Notes under the pieces: model-generated | What the model saw: only the letters and a program-made list of their open reading frames with translations | Database searches by the model: none | Told to the model about the DNA's origin: nothing | Translations under genes and position numbers: made by a program | Shown here: positions 50,060 to 57,956 of the stretch, piece after piece | Position numbering within the stretch: position 1 is the stretch's first letter | Layout of the letters: the number at the start of each line of letters is the position of its first letter | From: Streptomyces qaidamensis | GTDB lineage: Bacteria; Actinomycetota; Actinomycetes; Streptomycetales; Streptomycetaceae | Reading direction: 5' to 3' | Length of the DNA stretch: 64,000 nucleotides | NCBI RefSeq assembly: GCF_001611795.1 | Contig: NZ_CP015098.1 | Coordinates: 4,960,001 to 5,024,000 of the forward strand

Positions 50060-51274
50060 ATGACCGAGACCCCGAAGCGCGCCCAAAGGGCTGGCCACGG
50101 TGCGGACACGATCTATTGGGACCCCGTCAAGAAGAGCTACGTGGGAGCCGTCTCCCTGGGGTACGCCCCGAGCGGCAAACGCCGTCGACCCAAGGTGTAC
50201 GGCAAGACGAAGACCGAAGTTCGCCAGAAAATCCGGGACCTGAAGAAGGAGTTGCAGACCGGCGTCAAGGCGCCGGCCAACTACACCGTGGCCGACGCGG
50301 TGAACGACTGGTTGGAGCGCGGGCTGAAAGGGCGCGACGAGAAGGGCACCATCGGCAAGAACCGCTCGATGGCGAATAAGCACCTGATTCCGTTCATCGG
50401 CAAGGCCAAGCTGAAGGAACTCAGCGCGGACGATGTCGACGATTGGTTGGACGACAGGGCTGAGTTCCTCGCGACGCGGAGCCTGCGCGACCTGCTCGCC
50501 ATCCTGCGCCGCTCCATCGCGCACGCTCAGCGCAGGGACAAGGCTGCGCGGAACGTCGCCCTACTCGTCACCGCGCCGGAGGGGCGCCCCGGCCGGCCGA
50601 GCAAGGCACTAAACCTGGAGCAGGCGAAAGCCGTGCTCACCGCCGCGCGTTCGTCACGGCTGTACGCCTACCTCGTGCTCTCACTCCTCAGCGGTGTGCG
50701 CACGGAAGAGGCGCGCCCCCTCACCTGGGACCACGTCTTCCTGGAGACGATGGACGGCATCCCGCCCCACGTCGCGGTGTGGCGTTCGGTGCGCAAGCAC
50801 GGTGAGACCAAGACCAGGAAGAGCCGCCGGACCATCGCCCTGCCGAAGCAGGTGGTCGACGTCCTCGAAGAGCACATGCGATGGCAGAAGCAGGAGCGGG
50901 TGTCGAGAGGAATGGAATGGAGCCCGACCGGCCGCGTTTTCACCACCCGGAGCGGCGAGCCGCTCGACGCGGCCAACGTCCGACGAGACTTCAAGGCCAT
51001 CGTGAAGAAGGCCGGACTGAAGCCTGAGTGGACCCCGCGGGAGCTTCGGCACAGCTTCGTGTCCCTGCTCTCCGACCACGGCATACCGCTGGAGCGGATC
51101 GCGCTCTTGGTCGGTCACAGCAGTCAGGCGACCACAGAGGCGGTCTACCGGAAGCAGCTCCGGCCCGTGATCACGCAGGGTGCCGAAGCGATGGACGACA
51201 TTTTCGCGTGCGTCCGTGGGAGCGTCCACGGCGACGAGGCGACAAGTTCCGCTGGACCGGCAGCGAATAGCTGA
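50060..51274 (+). CDS. int: tyrosine site-specific integrase of element 2
   Basis: 404 residues from ATG 50060 (GGAGG eleven bases upstream). AP2-like arm-binding start (TIYWDPVKKSYVGAVSLGY), SAM-like core-binding segment (VADAVNDWLERGLKG; LSADDVDDWLDDRAE), and a complete catalytic domain: Arg in SGVRTEEARPLTWDHV, Lys in TKTRKSRRT, RELRHSF, LVGHSSQ and Tyr in TEAVYRKQL. It recombines attP with the tRNA-Pro 3' end; the att core lies 718 bp downstream. The remnant at 32866 is its homologue from element 1. Confidence 0.94.
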   Translation: MTETPKRAQRAGHGADTIYWDPVKKSYVGAVSLGYAPSGKRRRPKVYGKTKTEVRQKIRDLKKELQTGVKAPANYTVADAVNDWLERGLKGRDEKGTIGKNRSMANKHLIPFIGKAKLKELSADDVDDWLDDRAEFLATRSLRDLLAILRRSIAHAQRRDKAARNVALLVTAPEGRPGRPSKALNLEQAKAVLTAARSSRLYAYLVLSLLSGVRTEEARPLTWDHVFLETMDGIPPHVAVWRSVRKHGETKTRKSRRTIALPKQVVDVLEEHMRWQKQERVSRGMEWSPTGRVFTTRSGEPLDAANVRRDFKAIVKKAGLKPEWTPRELRHSFVSLLSDHGIPLERIALLVGHSSQATTEAVYRKQLRPVITQGAEAMDDIFACVRGSVHGDEATSSAGPAANS

Positions 51275-51606
51275 CGGATTCGGCCTACGTACGAGGAAGG
51301 GGCAGGGCGGGCCGCCGGAGTAGGCGGCCCGCCCCCTCTCATGTTGACCCACGCAGAGCGGGCCATATAGGTGCCATCCGCCGTTCTCGGCCTCTTGCCG
51401 GGAGTGCGAGGAACGTCGGACACATCGGGCTAGGAGCGAAACATCCCGGCCAAAGAGTCAGAGTACGCGTATTGGCTATCTATGTCTACGAACCCTGAGG
51501 GACTGTTCTAAAAGAGGCTATTCAGTCATTCTGGTGAAGCTAAGTGGTGGCCATGCCTTGCCGGGAGTGGTGGTCGCCAGTCACTTCGGGCTAAGGGGCG
51601 TTTGCC
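51275..51606. other. intergenic stretch after int
   Basis: Contains the int terminator (51305-51334) and an AT-richer segment leading to the small membrane protein gene. No other gene seen. Confidence 0.6.
51305..51334 (+). terminator. int terminator
   Basis: GGGCGGGCCGCC / GGCGGCCCGCCC, a 12-bp perfect stem with a 6-nt loop, 31 bp after the int stop. Confidence 0.75.
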
Positions 51607-51879
51607 ATGTTCGTACTGTGTTATCTGTTGTCGATCTTGGGATTCGTGGCCACGTGGGCATACGGCGTCATCGCTCGGGCGTACCGTACGGGAGCTGATC
51701 CGGCCTTCGGGAGCCTCGGAAACTTTCTCTGTTTCCTCTTCCTTGTCTGCTTCATCAACCTCATGGCGATGAACTACGCGAAGGGGCACTTGTCGCTCAG
51801 CACGAAGCAGGGGCTGCTTGCCTCGTTCCTCTTCGGTGGGGCCGTCGGAGGGTTGGTGATGCCGCTGCTGATGGTCTAG
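51607..51879 (+). CDS. small three-helix membrane protein, element 2 right end
   Basis: 90 residues. Hydrophobic helices are FVLCYLLSILGFVATWAYGV, FLCFLFLVCFINLMA and LASFLFGGAVGGLVMPLLMV. AAGGGG precedes ATG 51607. It lies between int and the att site, a usual position for cargo. Function unknown; entry exclusion or phage-related roles cannot be judged. Confidence 0.6.
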   Translation: MFVLCYLLSILGFVATWAYGVIARAYRTGADPAFGSLGNFLCFLFLVCFINLMAMNYAKGHLSLSTKQGLLASFLFGGAVGGLVMPLLMV

Positions 51880-51930
51880 ATCATCTTGGTGAGCTGAGAT
51901 TGAGGGCTGATCCACTCCCGTCGGCCCCCT

Positions 51931-51943
51931 GTTTGGCCCCCCG
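51931..51943 (+). repeat. candidate integrase arm site, element 2 right
   Basis: One copy of GTTTGGCCCCCCG, 50 bp inside core C, with a degenerate copy (TCGGCCCCCT) directly before it. It is exactly the left-end 13-mer. Confidence 0.5.
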
Positions 51944-51950
51944 GGCATGA

Positions 51951-51986
51951 CAGAGGCCCATTCGCGATCACGCGAATGGGCCTCTG
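51951..51986 (-). terminator. tRNA-Pro terminator supplied by element 2
   Basis: CAGAGGCCCATTCGCG / CGCGAATGGGCCTCTG, a perfect 16-bp stem with a 4-nt loop, directly beyond the tRNA 3' end. Confidence 0.8.
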
Positions 51987-51992
51987 ACCAGC

Positions 51993-52035
51993 GTCGGGGT
52001 GGCGGGATTTGAACCCACGACCTCTTCGTCCCGAA
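51993..52035 (-). repeat. attR: 43-bp core, copy C (within intact tRNA-Pro)
   Basis: Same 43-bp core as copies A and B, here joined to the tRNA 5' half, so this is the functional gene. The right boundary of the integrated DNA lies within this segment. Confidence 0.93.
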
Positions 52036-52067
52036 CGAAGCGCGCTGCCAAGCTGCGCTACACCCCG
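51994..52067 (-). tRNA. tRNA-Pro (anticodon CGG)
   Basis: 74 nt on the minus strand: seven-base-pair acceptor stem CGGGGTG/CACCCCG, anticodon stem CTTCG/CGAAG with loop TTCGGGA (CGG), T-arm with GGTTCAAATCC, discriminator A. CCA is not encoded. The 3' half is shared with the two att copies; integration regenerates the gene. Confidence 0.96.
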
Positions 52068-52114
52068 ATGTCGCTGCTGTCGCGGCGACGACGTTTACTT
52101 TAGCCCACCGGTGG

Positions 52115-52885
52115 CTAGAGACGAAATCCGGTTTTACCGCGGTGGCGGAGCGGGTTCGGGCGGGCGTGGTCGAGGGCCACGAGGAGCACGGCCAGGGCGT
52201 AGAAGGAGAGGCCCAGGAGGAGGGCGTTGCCGAGGACGCGCTTGAAGCCGTCCTGGCCGACGTCCAGGAACGGGTAGAGGTAGCGGTCGGGCGTGCCCGG
52301 GAGGAGCAGCTCGCCTCGGGTGAGGCAGAAGGCCAGGTAGACCATGGGATAGAGGAGCCACGTGCTGGCCTGGCGGAGGTGCATGCGGCCGGGGGACGTG
52401 AGCAGGAGCCAGTCCAGTACCGCCGCGATCGGGGTCACGGTGTGCAGTACCGCGTGGGAGAGGGCCTGCAAGCCCGTCGGGGCGGCGGCCTCGCCCGTGA
52501 GGGAGAAGGGGCTCGCCTCGTTCGCCAGGAGCAGGTGGTGCACCAGGGCCGCGATGACGACGTAGAGCAGCGTCGCCCCCAGTACGGCGCCCGGAAGGGG
52601 CCGGCCGGCCGACGATGCGCGGCGGGCCGAGAGGGCCATGACCAGCGCCAGCAGCATGTTGCTCTGGATTGTGAAGTGGCTCAGGACCCGGGACGGGTCG
52701 CCGAGGAGCAGTGCGAGCGTCACGCCCACGGCCGCCGCGAGGGCGATCAGCAGGCGGAAGGCCGCGGCCGCGGGGCGGCGGACCGGGGTGACGACGGCCG
52801 TGGCGGGCACAGGGGAGGGCTTCAGTGCCGGCGGGGACGGGATCGCTGGGAGGTCCGGGATGTCCCGGGGTATCGGGGCGGTCAT
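52115..52885 (-). CDS. Pr6Pr-like integral membrane protein
   Basis: 256 residues, six or so transmembrane segments after a Pro-rich cytoplasmic start: FRLLIALAAAVGVTLALLLG, FTIQSNMLLALVMALSA, GATLLYVVIAALVHHLLLA, LHTVTPIAAVLDWLLL, ASTWLLYPMVYLAFCLTRGE and LGLSFYALAVLLVALDHARP. The FTIQSN and YP-YP pattern fits the Pr6Pr family of actinobacterial membrane proteins. Function unknown. First chromosomal gene beyond the tRNA. Confidence 0.75.
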   Translation of the reverse strand: MTAPIPRDIPDLPAIPSPPALKPSPVPATAVVTPVRRPAAAAFRLLIALAAAVGVTLALLLGDPSRVLSHFTIQSNMLLALVMALSARRASSAGRPLPGAVLGATLLYVVIAALVHHLLLANEASPFSLTGEAAAPTGLQALSHAVLHTVTPIAAVLDWLLLTSPGRMHLRQASTWLLYPMVYLAFCLTRGELLLPGTPDRYLYPFLDVGQDGFKRVLGNALLLGLSFYALAVLLVALDHARPNPLRHRGKTGFRL

Positions 52886-52944
52886 GCCCCCACGCTGGCA
52901 GAAACGGACATAGGGGGCGATGCGGGCAGGGCTGTGTGGGTTAC

Positions 52945-53103
52945 CCGGTCCCGACCAGTCCTCAGCCTCCGGCTCCCAGCCTCCGGCCCTCAGCCCTCGG
53001 CTCCCAGCCCTCGGCTCCCCCTCGGTCCCCAGCCCTCGGTCCCGACCAGCCCGACCAGTCCCGCCCGGTCCCGACCAGCCCGACCAGTCCCGCCCGGGCC
53101 CTC
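52945..53103. repeat. degenerate GC-rich tandem repeats
   Basis: Cytosine-rich units of about 14 bp (CTCGGCTCCCAGCC and variants) grade into two perfect 29-bp copies at 53037-53065 and 53066-53094. Non-coding, between two minus-strand genes. Confidence 0.8.
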
Positions 53104-53107
53104 TGCG

Positions 53108-54049
53108 TTACCCTCGCGGGTCCTCGTCGCGCCCGACCAACGTCAGCAACGTGGCCTCCGGCGGGCACGCGAACCGTACCGGCGTGTAGCGGTTCGTGCC
53201 GCAGCCCGCCGACACGTGCAGGTACGACGTATTGCCCTCCGCCCGGTGCTGGGACAGACCCTTCACCCGGTCCGTGTCCAGGTCGCAGTTGGTGACCAGG
53301 GCGCCGTAGAAGGGGATGCACAGCTGGCCGCCGTGGGTGTGGCCGGCCAGGATCAGGGGGTAGGCGTCGGCCGTGAAGGCGTCCAGGGTGCGCAGGTAGG
53401 GGGCGTGTACGACGCCCATGGAGAAGTCCGCCGCCTCGGACGGGCCGCCGGCCACCTGCGCGTAGCGGTCCCGCTTGATGTGCGGATCGTCCAGGCCCGT
53501 GAGCTCCACCGAGACGCCCTCGAGCTTGAGCTCGCCACGCGAGTTGGTCAGGTTGAGCCAGCCCGCCGCGTCGAAGCCGTCCCGCAGGTCCTCCCACGGG
53601 TTGTGCACCACGCCCTCGGCCGGCGCGTTGCCGTTGAGCCCGTGGCGGCCCTGGGCCTTCTCGAACAGGTAGCGGGCGGGGTTGCGCAGCTTGGGGCCGT
53701 AGTAGTCGTTGGAGCCGAAGACGTACGCGCCCGGGAACTCCATCAGGGGGCCGAGTGCATCCAGGACCTCGGGGACGCCCTCCGGGTCGGACAGGTTGTC
53801 GCCCGTGTTGATCACGAAGTCGGGGCGCAGGCCCGCCAGCGACCGCAGCCAGCGCTGCTTCTTGCGCTGGCCCCCGACCATGTGGATGTCGGAGACCTGC
53901 AGCACACGCAGGGGGCGCATTCCCGGGGGCAGGACCGGGACGGTGACCCGGCGCAGGCGGAAGGAGCGGGCCTCGAAGCCCGCCGCGTACAACAGACCGG
54001 CGGCGCCAGCCGCCGCGATTCCCAGGGGGACTCCGTATCGCGCGCGCAT
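53108..54049 (-). CDS. metallophosphoesterase with N-terminal membrane anchor
   Basis: 313 residues. N-terminal hydrophobic helix (VPLGIAAAGAAGLLYAAGF), then calcineurin-type motifs: LQVSDIHMVGGQ (D-x-H), VINTGDNLSD (GD), FGSNDYYG (GN-like, here GSND), and LAGHTHGGQLCIP (GHxHGG). Binuclear metal phosphoesterase acting on the outer membrane face or cytoplasmic membrane surface; substrate unknown. Stands alone, opposite the YqeY gene. Confidence 0.9.
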   Translation of the reverse strand: MRARYGVPLGIAAAGAAGLLYAAGFEARSFRLRRVTVPVLPPGMRPLRVLQVSDIHMVGGQRKKQRWLRSLAGLRPDFVINTGDNLSDPEGVPEVLDALGPLMEFPGAYVFGSNDYYGPKLRNPARYLFEKAQGRHGLNGNAPAEGVVHNPWEDLRDGFDAAGWLNLTNSRGELKLEGVSVELTGLDDPHIKRDRYAQVAGGPSEAADFSMGVVHAPYLRTLDAFTADAYPLILAGHTHGGQLCIPFYGALVTNCDLDTDRVKGLSQHRAEGNTSYLHVSAGCGTNRYTPVRFACPPEATLLTLVGRDEDPRG

Positions 54050-54184
54050 ACGACCATCGTGTCAGACCCCGGGCGTCGCCCGTGCCCGGCCGGCGCCCGA
54101 AATCCCCTGAGCGCACCGGCCCTTCGGCCGTGCCCCCTTAAATGAAGGGGCGCTCTTCCTCCCGCACCTGCGACAATCGGCCCC

Positions 54185-54649
54185 ATGACCACGCTCAAGT
54201 CGAAGCTGCAGGATGACCTCAACGTTGCGATCAAGGAGCGCGACGAGCTGCGCTCCTCGACGCTCCGGCTGACGCTCGCCGCGATCACCAAGGAGGAGGT
54301 CGCGGGCAAGGAGAAGCGCGTGCTCTCCGACGACGAGGTGCAGAAGGTGATCACCCGGGAGGCGAAGAAGCGGCGTGAGGCGGCCGACGCCTTCGCGCAG
54401 GGTGGCCGTACCGAGCAGGCCGAGCGGGAGAAGGCGGAGGGCGAGATCCTCGCCGCGTACCTGCCGCAGCAGCTGTCGGACGAGCAGCTTCAGGAGATCG
54501 TCGCCCAGGCCGTCGAGGAGGCGAAGGCGGCCGGTGCCGAGGGGCCGCGGGCCATGGGCGCGGTCATGAAGATCGTGAACCCGAAGGTGGCCGGGCAGGC
54601 CGAGGGCGGCCGCGTCGCCGCCGCGGTGAAGAAGCTGCTGGCCGGCTGA
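54185..54649 (+). CDS. GatB/YqeY domain protein
   Basis: 154 residues, all-helical: TLKSKLQDDLNVAIKERDEL, RLTLAAITKEEVAGK, ITREAKKRREAADAFAQGGR, EILAAYLPQQLSDEQL and GAVMKIVNPKVAGQAEGGRV. YqeY proteins resemble the tRNA-binding tail of GatB; role likely in tRNA-dependent amidation or tRNA binding, not proven. Convergent with the PBP gene. Confidence 0.92.
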   Translation: MTTLKSKLQDDLNVAIKERDELRSSTLRLTLAAITKEEVAGKEKRVLSDDEVQKVITREAKKRREAADAFAQGGRTEQAEREKAEGEILAAYLPQQLSDEQLQEIVAQAVEEAKAAGAEGPRAMGAVMKIVNPKVAGQAEGGRVAAAVKKLLAG

Positions 54650-54704
54650 CCTGGTGGTCGGCCCGAACGTGCTGCCGACCGGCTGACCGTTCAACCGGAC
54701 GACG

Positions 54705-54742
54705 ACGGCCCCTTCCCACCCACGCGGGTAGGAAGGGGCCGT
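54705..54742. terminator. bidirectional terminator 1 between yqeY-like and PBP genes
   Basis: ACGGCCCCTTCC / GGAAGGGGCCGT, a 12-bp stem extended by CCC/GGG-type pairs inside the loop. Confidence 0.8.
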
Positions 54743-54747
54743 CTCCG

Positions 54748-54791
54748 TTCCGTCACACCGCCGATTCAGCCGAACCGGCGGTGTGACGGAA
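54748..54791. terminator. bidirectional terminator 2
   Basis: TTCCGTCACACCGCC / GGCGGTGTGACGGAA, a perfect 15-bp stem with a 14-nt loop, immediately before the PBP stop on the minus strand. The loop and the gene end share CAGCCGAACCGG, a small duplication. Confidence 0.75.
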
Positions 54792-54801
54792 CACCGGCGG
54801 C

Positions 54802-57096
54802 TCAGCCGAACCGGCCGCCGTTGCCGTTGCCGCCGCCATTGCTCTGGCCCCGGAAGAACCCCTCCGGGATGGAGAACGAGGGTGTCGGGAAGGGCTCGCC
54901 GCCGCCTCCGCCGTTGTTGTTTCCGCCGACCAGGCCGCCGATGACGTCGTCGCCGTTGCCACCGTCGTCGCGGCCGCCGCCGCCGTCCTCGTCCCCGTCA
55001 CCGCGGTCCCGCGGCTTGCTGTCGGGGATGTGGACGGTGTTGAAGTTCTCGACGGGCTTGCCCTCCAGCGCGCCGGACATCATGTCGCCCCAGATCGGGC
55101 CGGGGACCTCGCCACCGAAGACCTTGCCGTACGACCGGCCGCCGATGGTGATGCCGACCATCTTGCGCTTGTGCGCGGGGTCGCCGACCCAGACCGCGCC
55201 GGCCATGTTCGGCGTGTAGCCCACGAACCAGGCCGCGTAGCGCTCGTCCGTCGTACCGGTCTTGCCGGCGCTGGGACGGCTGCCGAGGCCGGCCTTCTTA
55301 CCCGTACCGTCCTCGACGACGCCCTTCAGCAGCGTGTTGATCGTGTCGGCGGTGTTCTCCGACATGGCGCGCGAGCAGGTCGACTTCGGCACCTCCAGCG
55401 ACGAGGTCTTGGCACCGACCCGCCGGCTGACCGACTCGATGGCGACCGGCGTGCAGTACATCCCGCGCGAGGCGAAGGTCGCGTACGCGTTCGCCATGGT
55501 CAGCGGGGACATCTCCTGGGTGCCGAGGGCGATGGAGGGCACCTGGGGCATCTTGTCGCCGTCGGCCCGCACGACGCCCATCTTCTTCGCCATCGTCGTC
55601 ACCGGGCAGATGCCGATATCGCTGATCATCTGCACGTAGTAGGTGTTGACCGACTTGGCGGTCGCCTCCCGCATGTCGTACGGGCCGACCTCGGAGGAGT
55701 TCTCGTTCTCCAGCTTGGCCGGCTTGTTGCGGTCGTTCACCCACCGCTTGCCGTCACAGGCCGAGACCGGGCTCGGGTACGGCATCTGGTACGGCGACGA
55801 GTACACCTTGTTCGCCGGCATGCCGTCCTCGATGGCGGCGGCGGCCACGATCGGCTTGAACGTCGAACCGGGCTGGTAACCCATGCCGCCGCCCATGTCG
55901 CCGTCGACGGACAGGTTGAGGGTCGTCTCGCCCTTCTTGGTGTTCACGCCGTAGGGACGCGACTGGCCCATGGCGACAATCTTGCCGGTGCCGGGCTGGA
56001 CGAGGGTGGCGGCGGTGGCCACGTCGTCACTCTGGTAGACGTGGTCCTTGATGGAGGCCTGCGCCGCCTTCTGGGCCTGCGGGTCCAAGGTGGTGCGGAT
56101 GGTGAGACCGCCTCGGTTCCAGATCTTCGCGCGCTGCTCCTTGGTCTTGCCGAAGACCGGGTCGGTCAGGAAGACCTCGCGCACGTAGTCGCAGAAGAAG
56201 CCCGCGCCCTTGACCGCCGTGATGCAGCCGTTCTTGGGCTTGCTGACCTTCAGGCCGAGCGGCGCCTTCATCGCGTCGGCGGCCTGCGCCCTGGAGATGT
56301 CGCCGACGGCGGCCATGCGCTGCAGCACGGTGTTGCGGCGCTTGGTGGCCTCCGTCTCGTCGTTGACCGGGTCGTACCGGCTGGGCGACTGGACGATGCC
56401 GGCGAGCAGGGCCGCCTGCTCCAGGCTGAGGTCCTTGGCGGACTTGGAGAAGTAGCGCCGGGCCGCGGCCTCGACGCCGTAGGCCTGCTGGCCGAAGAAC
56501 GTGATGTTCAGGTAGTTCTCGAGGATCTTCTTCTTGCCCAGCTCCTCCTCGACCTGGATCGCGTACTTGAGCTCGCGGATCTTGCGGCCGATGGTCTGCT
56601 GCGTGGCCTGCGCGACCTTGGTCGGGTCGTTGCCCGCCTCCTCGACGAAGACGTTCTTCACGTACTGCTGCGTCAGGGTGGAGGCGCCCTCGGAGACCCC
56701 GCCGGTCTGCGCGTTCTTGTTGAGGGCGCGCAGGACGCCCTTCAGGTCGACCGCGCCGTGCTGGTAGAAGCGCGAGTCCTCGATCGCGACGATCGCCTTC
56801 TGCATGTAGGGCGAGATGTCCTTGAGGGGGACCACCGTGCGGTCGCGCGAGTAGACCGTGGCGATCTGGCCGCCGTCGGCGTCGAGGATCGTGGTGCGCT
56901 GACTCAGCGGCGGGGTCTTCATGTTGGCCGGGAGCTCGTCGAAGCTCTCGACCGATCCCTTGGCCGCGAGTCCCAGCGCGCCCACCGCCGGGAGCGCGAT
57001 GCCGGCCAGCACGGCTCCCGCGAGGACACTGACACCGAGGAACTTGGCGGCCTGCTGCGTGGGAGACAGACCACCGCCCGAGCGCTTGTTTGGCAT
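54802..57096 (-). CDS. class A penicillin-binding protein (transglycosylase/transpeptidase)
   Basis: 764 residues. One N-terminal membrane helix (FLGVSVLAGAVLAGIALPAV). GT51 transglycosylase domain with EDSRFYQHGAVD, GASTLTQQYVKN and KILENYLNITFFGQ. Transpeptidase domain with the active-site SxxK in GSTFKPIVAAA, SxN in KSVNTYYVQ and KTGTTD. The C-terminal tail is Gly/Asn-rich (GGNNNGGGGG), as is common in streptomycete PBPs. It polymerises and cross-links peptidoglycan. Divergent from wblA with a 408-bp spacer. Confidence 0.95.
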   Translation of the reverse strand: MPNKRSGGGLSPTQQAAKFLGVSVLAGAVLAGIALPAVGALGLAAKGSVESFDELPANMKTPPLSQRTTILDADGGQIATVYSRDRTVVPLKDISPYMQKAIVAIEDSRFYQHGAVDLKGVLRALNKNAQTGGVSEGASTLTQQYVKNVFVEEAGNDPTKVAQATQQTIGRKIRELKYAIQVEEELGKKKILENYLNITFFGQQAYGVEAAARRYFSKSAKDLSLEQAALLAGIVQSPSRYDPVNDETEATKRRNTVLQRMAAVGDISRAQAADAMKAPLGLKVSKPKNGCITAVKGAGFFCDYVREVFLTDPVFGKTKEQRAKIWNRGGLTIRTTLDPQAQKAAQASIKDHVYQSDDVATAATLVQPGTGKIVAMGQSRPYGVNTKKGETTLNLSVDGDMGGGMGYQPGSTFKPIVAAAAIEDGMPANKVYSSPYQMPYPSPVSACDGKRWVNDRNKPAKLENENSSEVGPYDMREATAKSVNTYYVQMISDIGICPVTTMAKKMGVVRADGDKMPQVPSIALGTQEMSPLTMANAYATFASRGMYCTPVAIESVSRRVGAKTSSLEVPKSTCSRAMSENTADTINTLLKGVVEDGTGKKAGLGSRPSAGKTGTTDERYAAWFVGYTPNMAGAVWVGDPAHKRKMVGITIGGRSYGKVFGGEVPGPIWGDMMSGALEGKPVENFNTVHIPDSKPRDRGDGDEDGGGGRDDGGNGDDVIGGLVGGNNNGGGGGEPFPTPSFSIPEGFFRGQSNGGGNGNGGRFG

Positions 57097-57504
57097 GAGG
57101 GCAGCCTACGTTCTCATTCGCCGGACAGGCGTATAGGCCTTGGCCTAAGCTGCTCTCAACTGTCACAGCAGTGAGGTCACGTATCAATACGTCCGGCGAC
57201 CCCGAATCGTTCTGGGTGTTCCCCAACTTTTTTGGTGGGGCCGTGTCCGAATCCGCCTTGTGTGTCATGCGGCGTCCGTTGTGACGCAGCTGAACTGTCC
57301 CGGTTTGCCGGGAAAGTTACGTATGCCGCCCGCTCACTCCCCCGGGTGATCTGCCGCTTACCCATAGTCCGTTCGGGCCATTCAAGATTGGGCCCGAAGG
57401 GGGTGTTGCGCTGTGCCCACCTTCCGTAACGTCCTCAACTGGCGGCGGTGAATATGCCGCTGCCGCCGTGGGGGAGCCTCGATTCGGGAGAGGACGGCGC
57501 CGGT
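57097..57504. other. divergent promoter region between PBP gene and wblA
   Basis: 408 bp without a gene. A small inverted repeat CCCCAAC / GGTGGGG flanks TTTTTT at 57221-57240. An alternative in-frame wblA start (GTG 57448) would extend into it. The long leader suggests complex control of wblA. Confidence 0.55.
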
Positions 57505-57843
57505 ATGGGCTGGGTAGTCGACTGGAGTGCGCAGGCGGCCTGCCGCACTACCGATCCGGATGAACTGTTCGTTCAAGGAGCAGCGCAGAACAGGGCCAAG
57601 GCGGTGTGCACCGGTTGCCCGGTGCGCACGGAGTGCCTGGCCGACGCGCTCGACAACCGCGTCGAGTTCGGTGTGTGGGGAGGCATGACGGAGCGGGAGC
57701 GCCGCGCACTGCTGCGCAGGCGTCCCACGGTGACCTCCTGGCGCCGGCTGCTGGAGACGGCGCGCACGGAGTACGAGCGGGGGTGCGGTGTACTGCCCCT
57801 CGACGACGACGAGATCTACGAGAACTACGCGGCGGTGAGCTGA
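57505..57843 (+). CDS. wblA: WhiB-like regulator WblA
   Basis: 112 residues from ATG 57505, the length I recall for S. coelicolor WblA. Four Fe-S cysteines: one in QAACRTTDP and three in AVCTGCPVRTECLADA (CxxCxxxxxC), followed by the WhiB signature EFGVWGGMTERERRALLRRR. The start MGWVVDWSAQ matches WblA. WblA is an Fe-S transcriptional regulator that promotes aerial development and represses antibiotic production in Streptomyces. The neighbouring ArsA-like and PBP genes fit the known locus. Confidence 0.93.
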   Translation: MGWVVDWSAQAACRTTDPDELFVQGAAQNRAKAVCTGCPVRTECLADALDNRVEFGVWGGMTERERRALLRRRPTVTSWRRLLETARTEYERGCGVLPLDDDEIYENYAAVS

Positions 57844-57956
57844 GGAGTCCCTCTCGGGAGCTCCCCAGGTCTCTGAGGGCCCCTTCCGGGCCCTTCGCCA
57901 TCACCAGCGAGTGCGTGGCCGTGGCTCAGGCGCCCTGCGCCCTCGCCGGGTTGCCC

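Larger units (their letters stand above)
33792..52035. mobile_element. Element 2: pSAM2-like actinomycete integrative and conjugative element
   Basis: Flanked by cores B and C. It has the AICE gene set in order: GntR regulator, DUF2637, RRQRL zinc protein, TraB/FtsK translocase, small membrane proteins, Prim-Pol, DUF3631 ATPase, iterons, Xis and Int next to att. A probable immune locus occupies 34184-37613. pSAM2 itself also integrates into a tRNA-Pro gene. All core functions look intact, so it is likely still mobile. Confidence 0.88.

Noticed and set aside
55030..57174. 714-codon + strand open frame
   Set aside because: Antisense to the penicillin-binding protein gene, which has all catalytic motifs.
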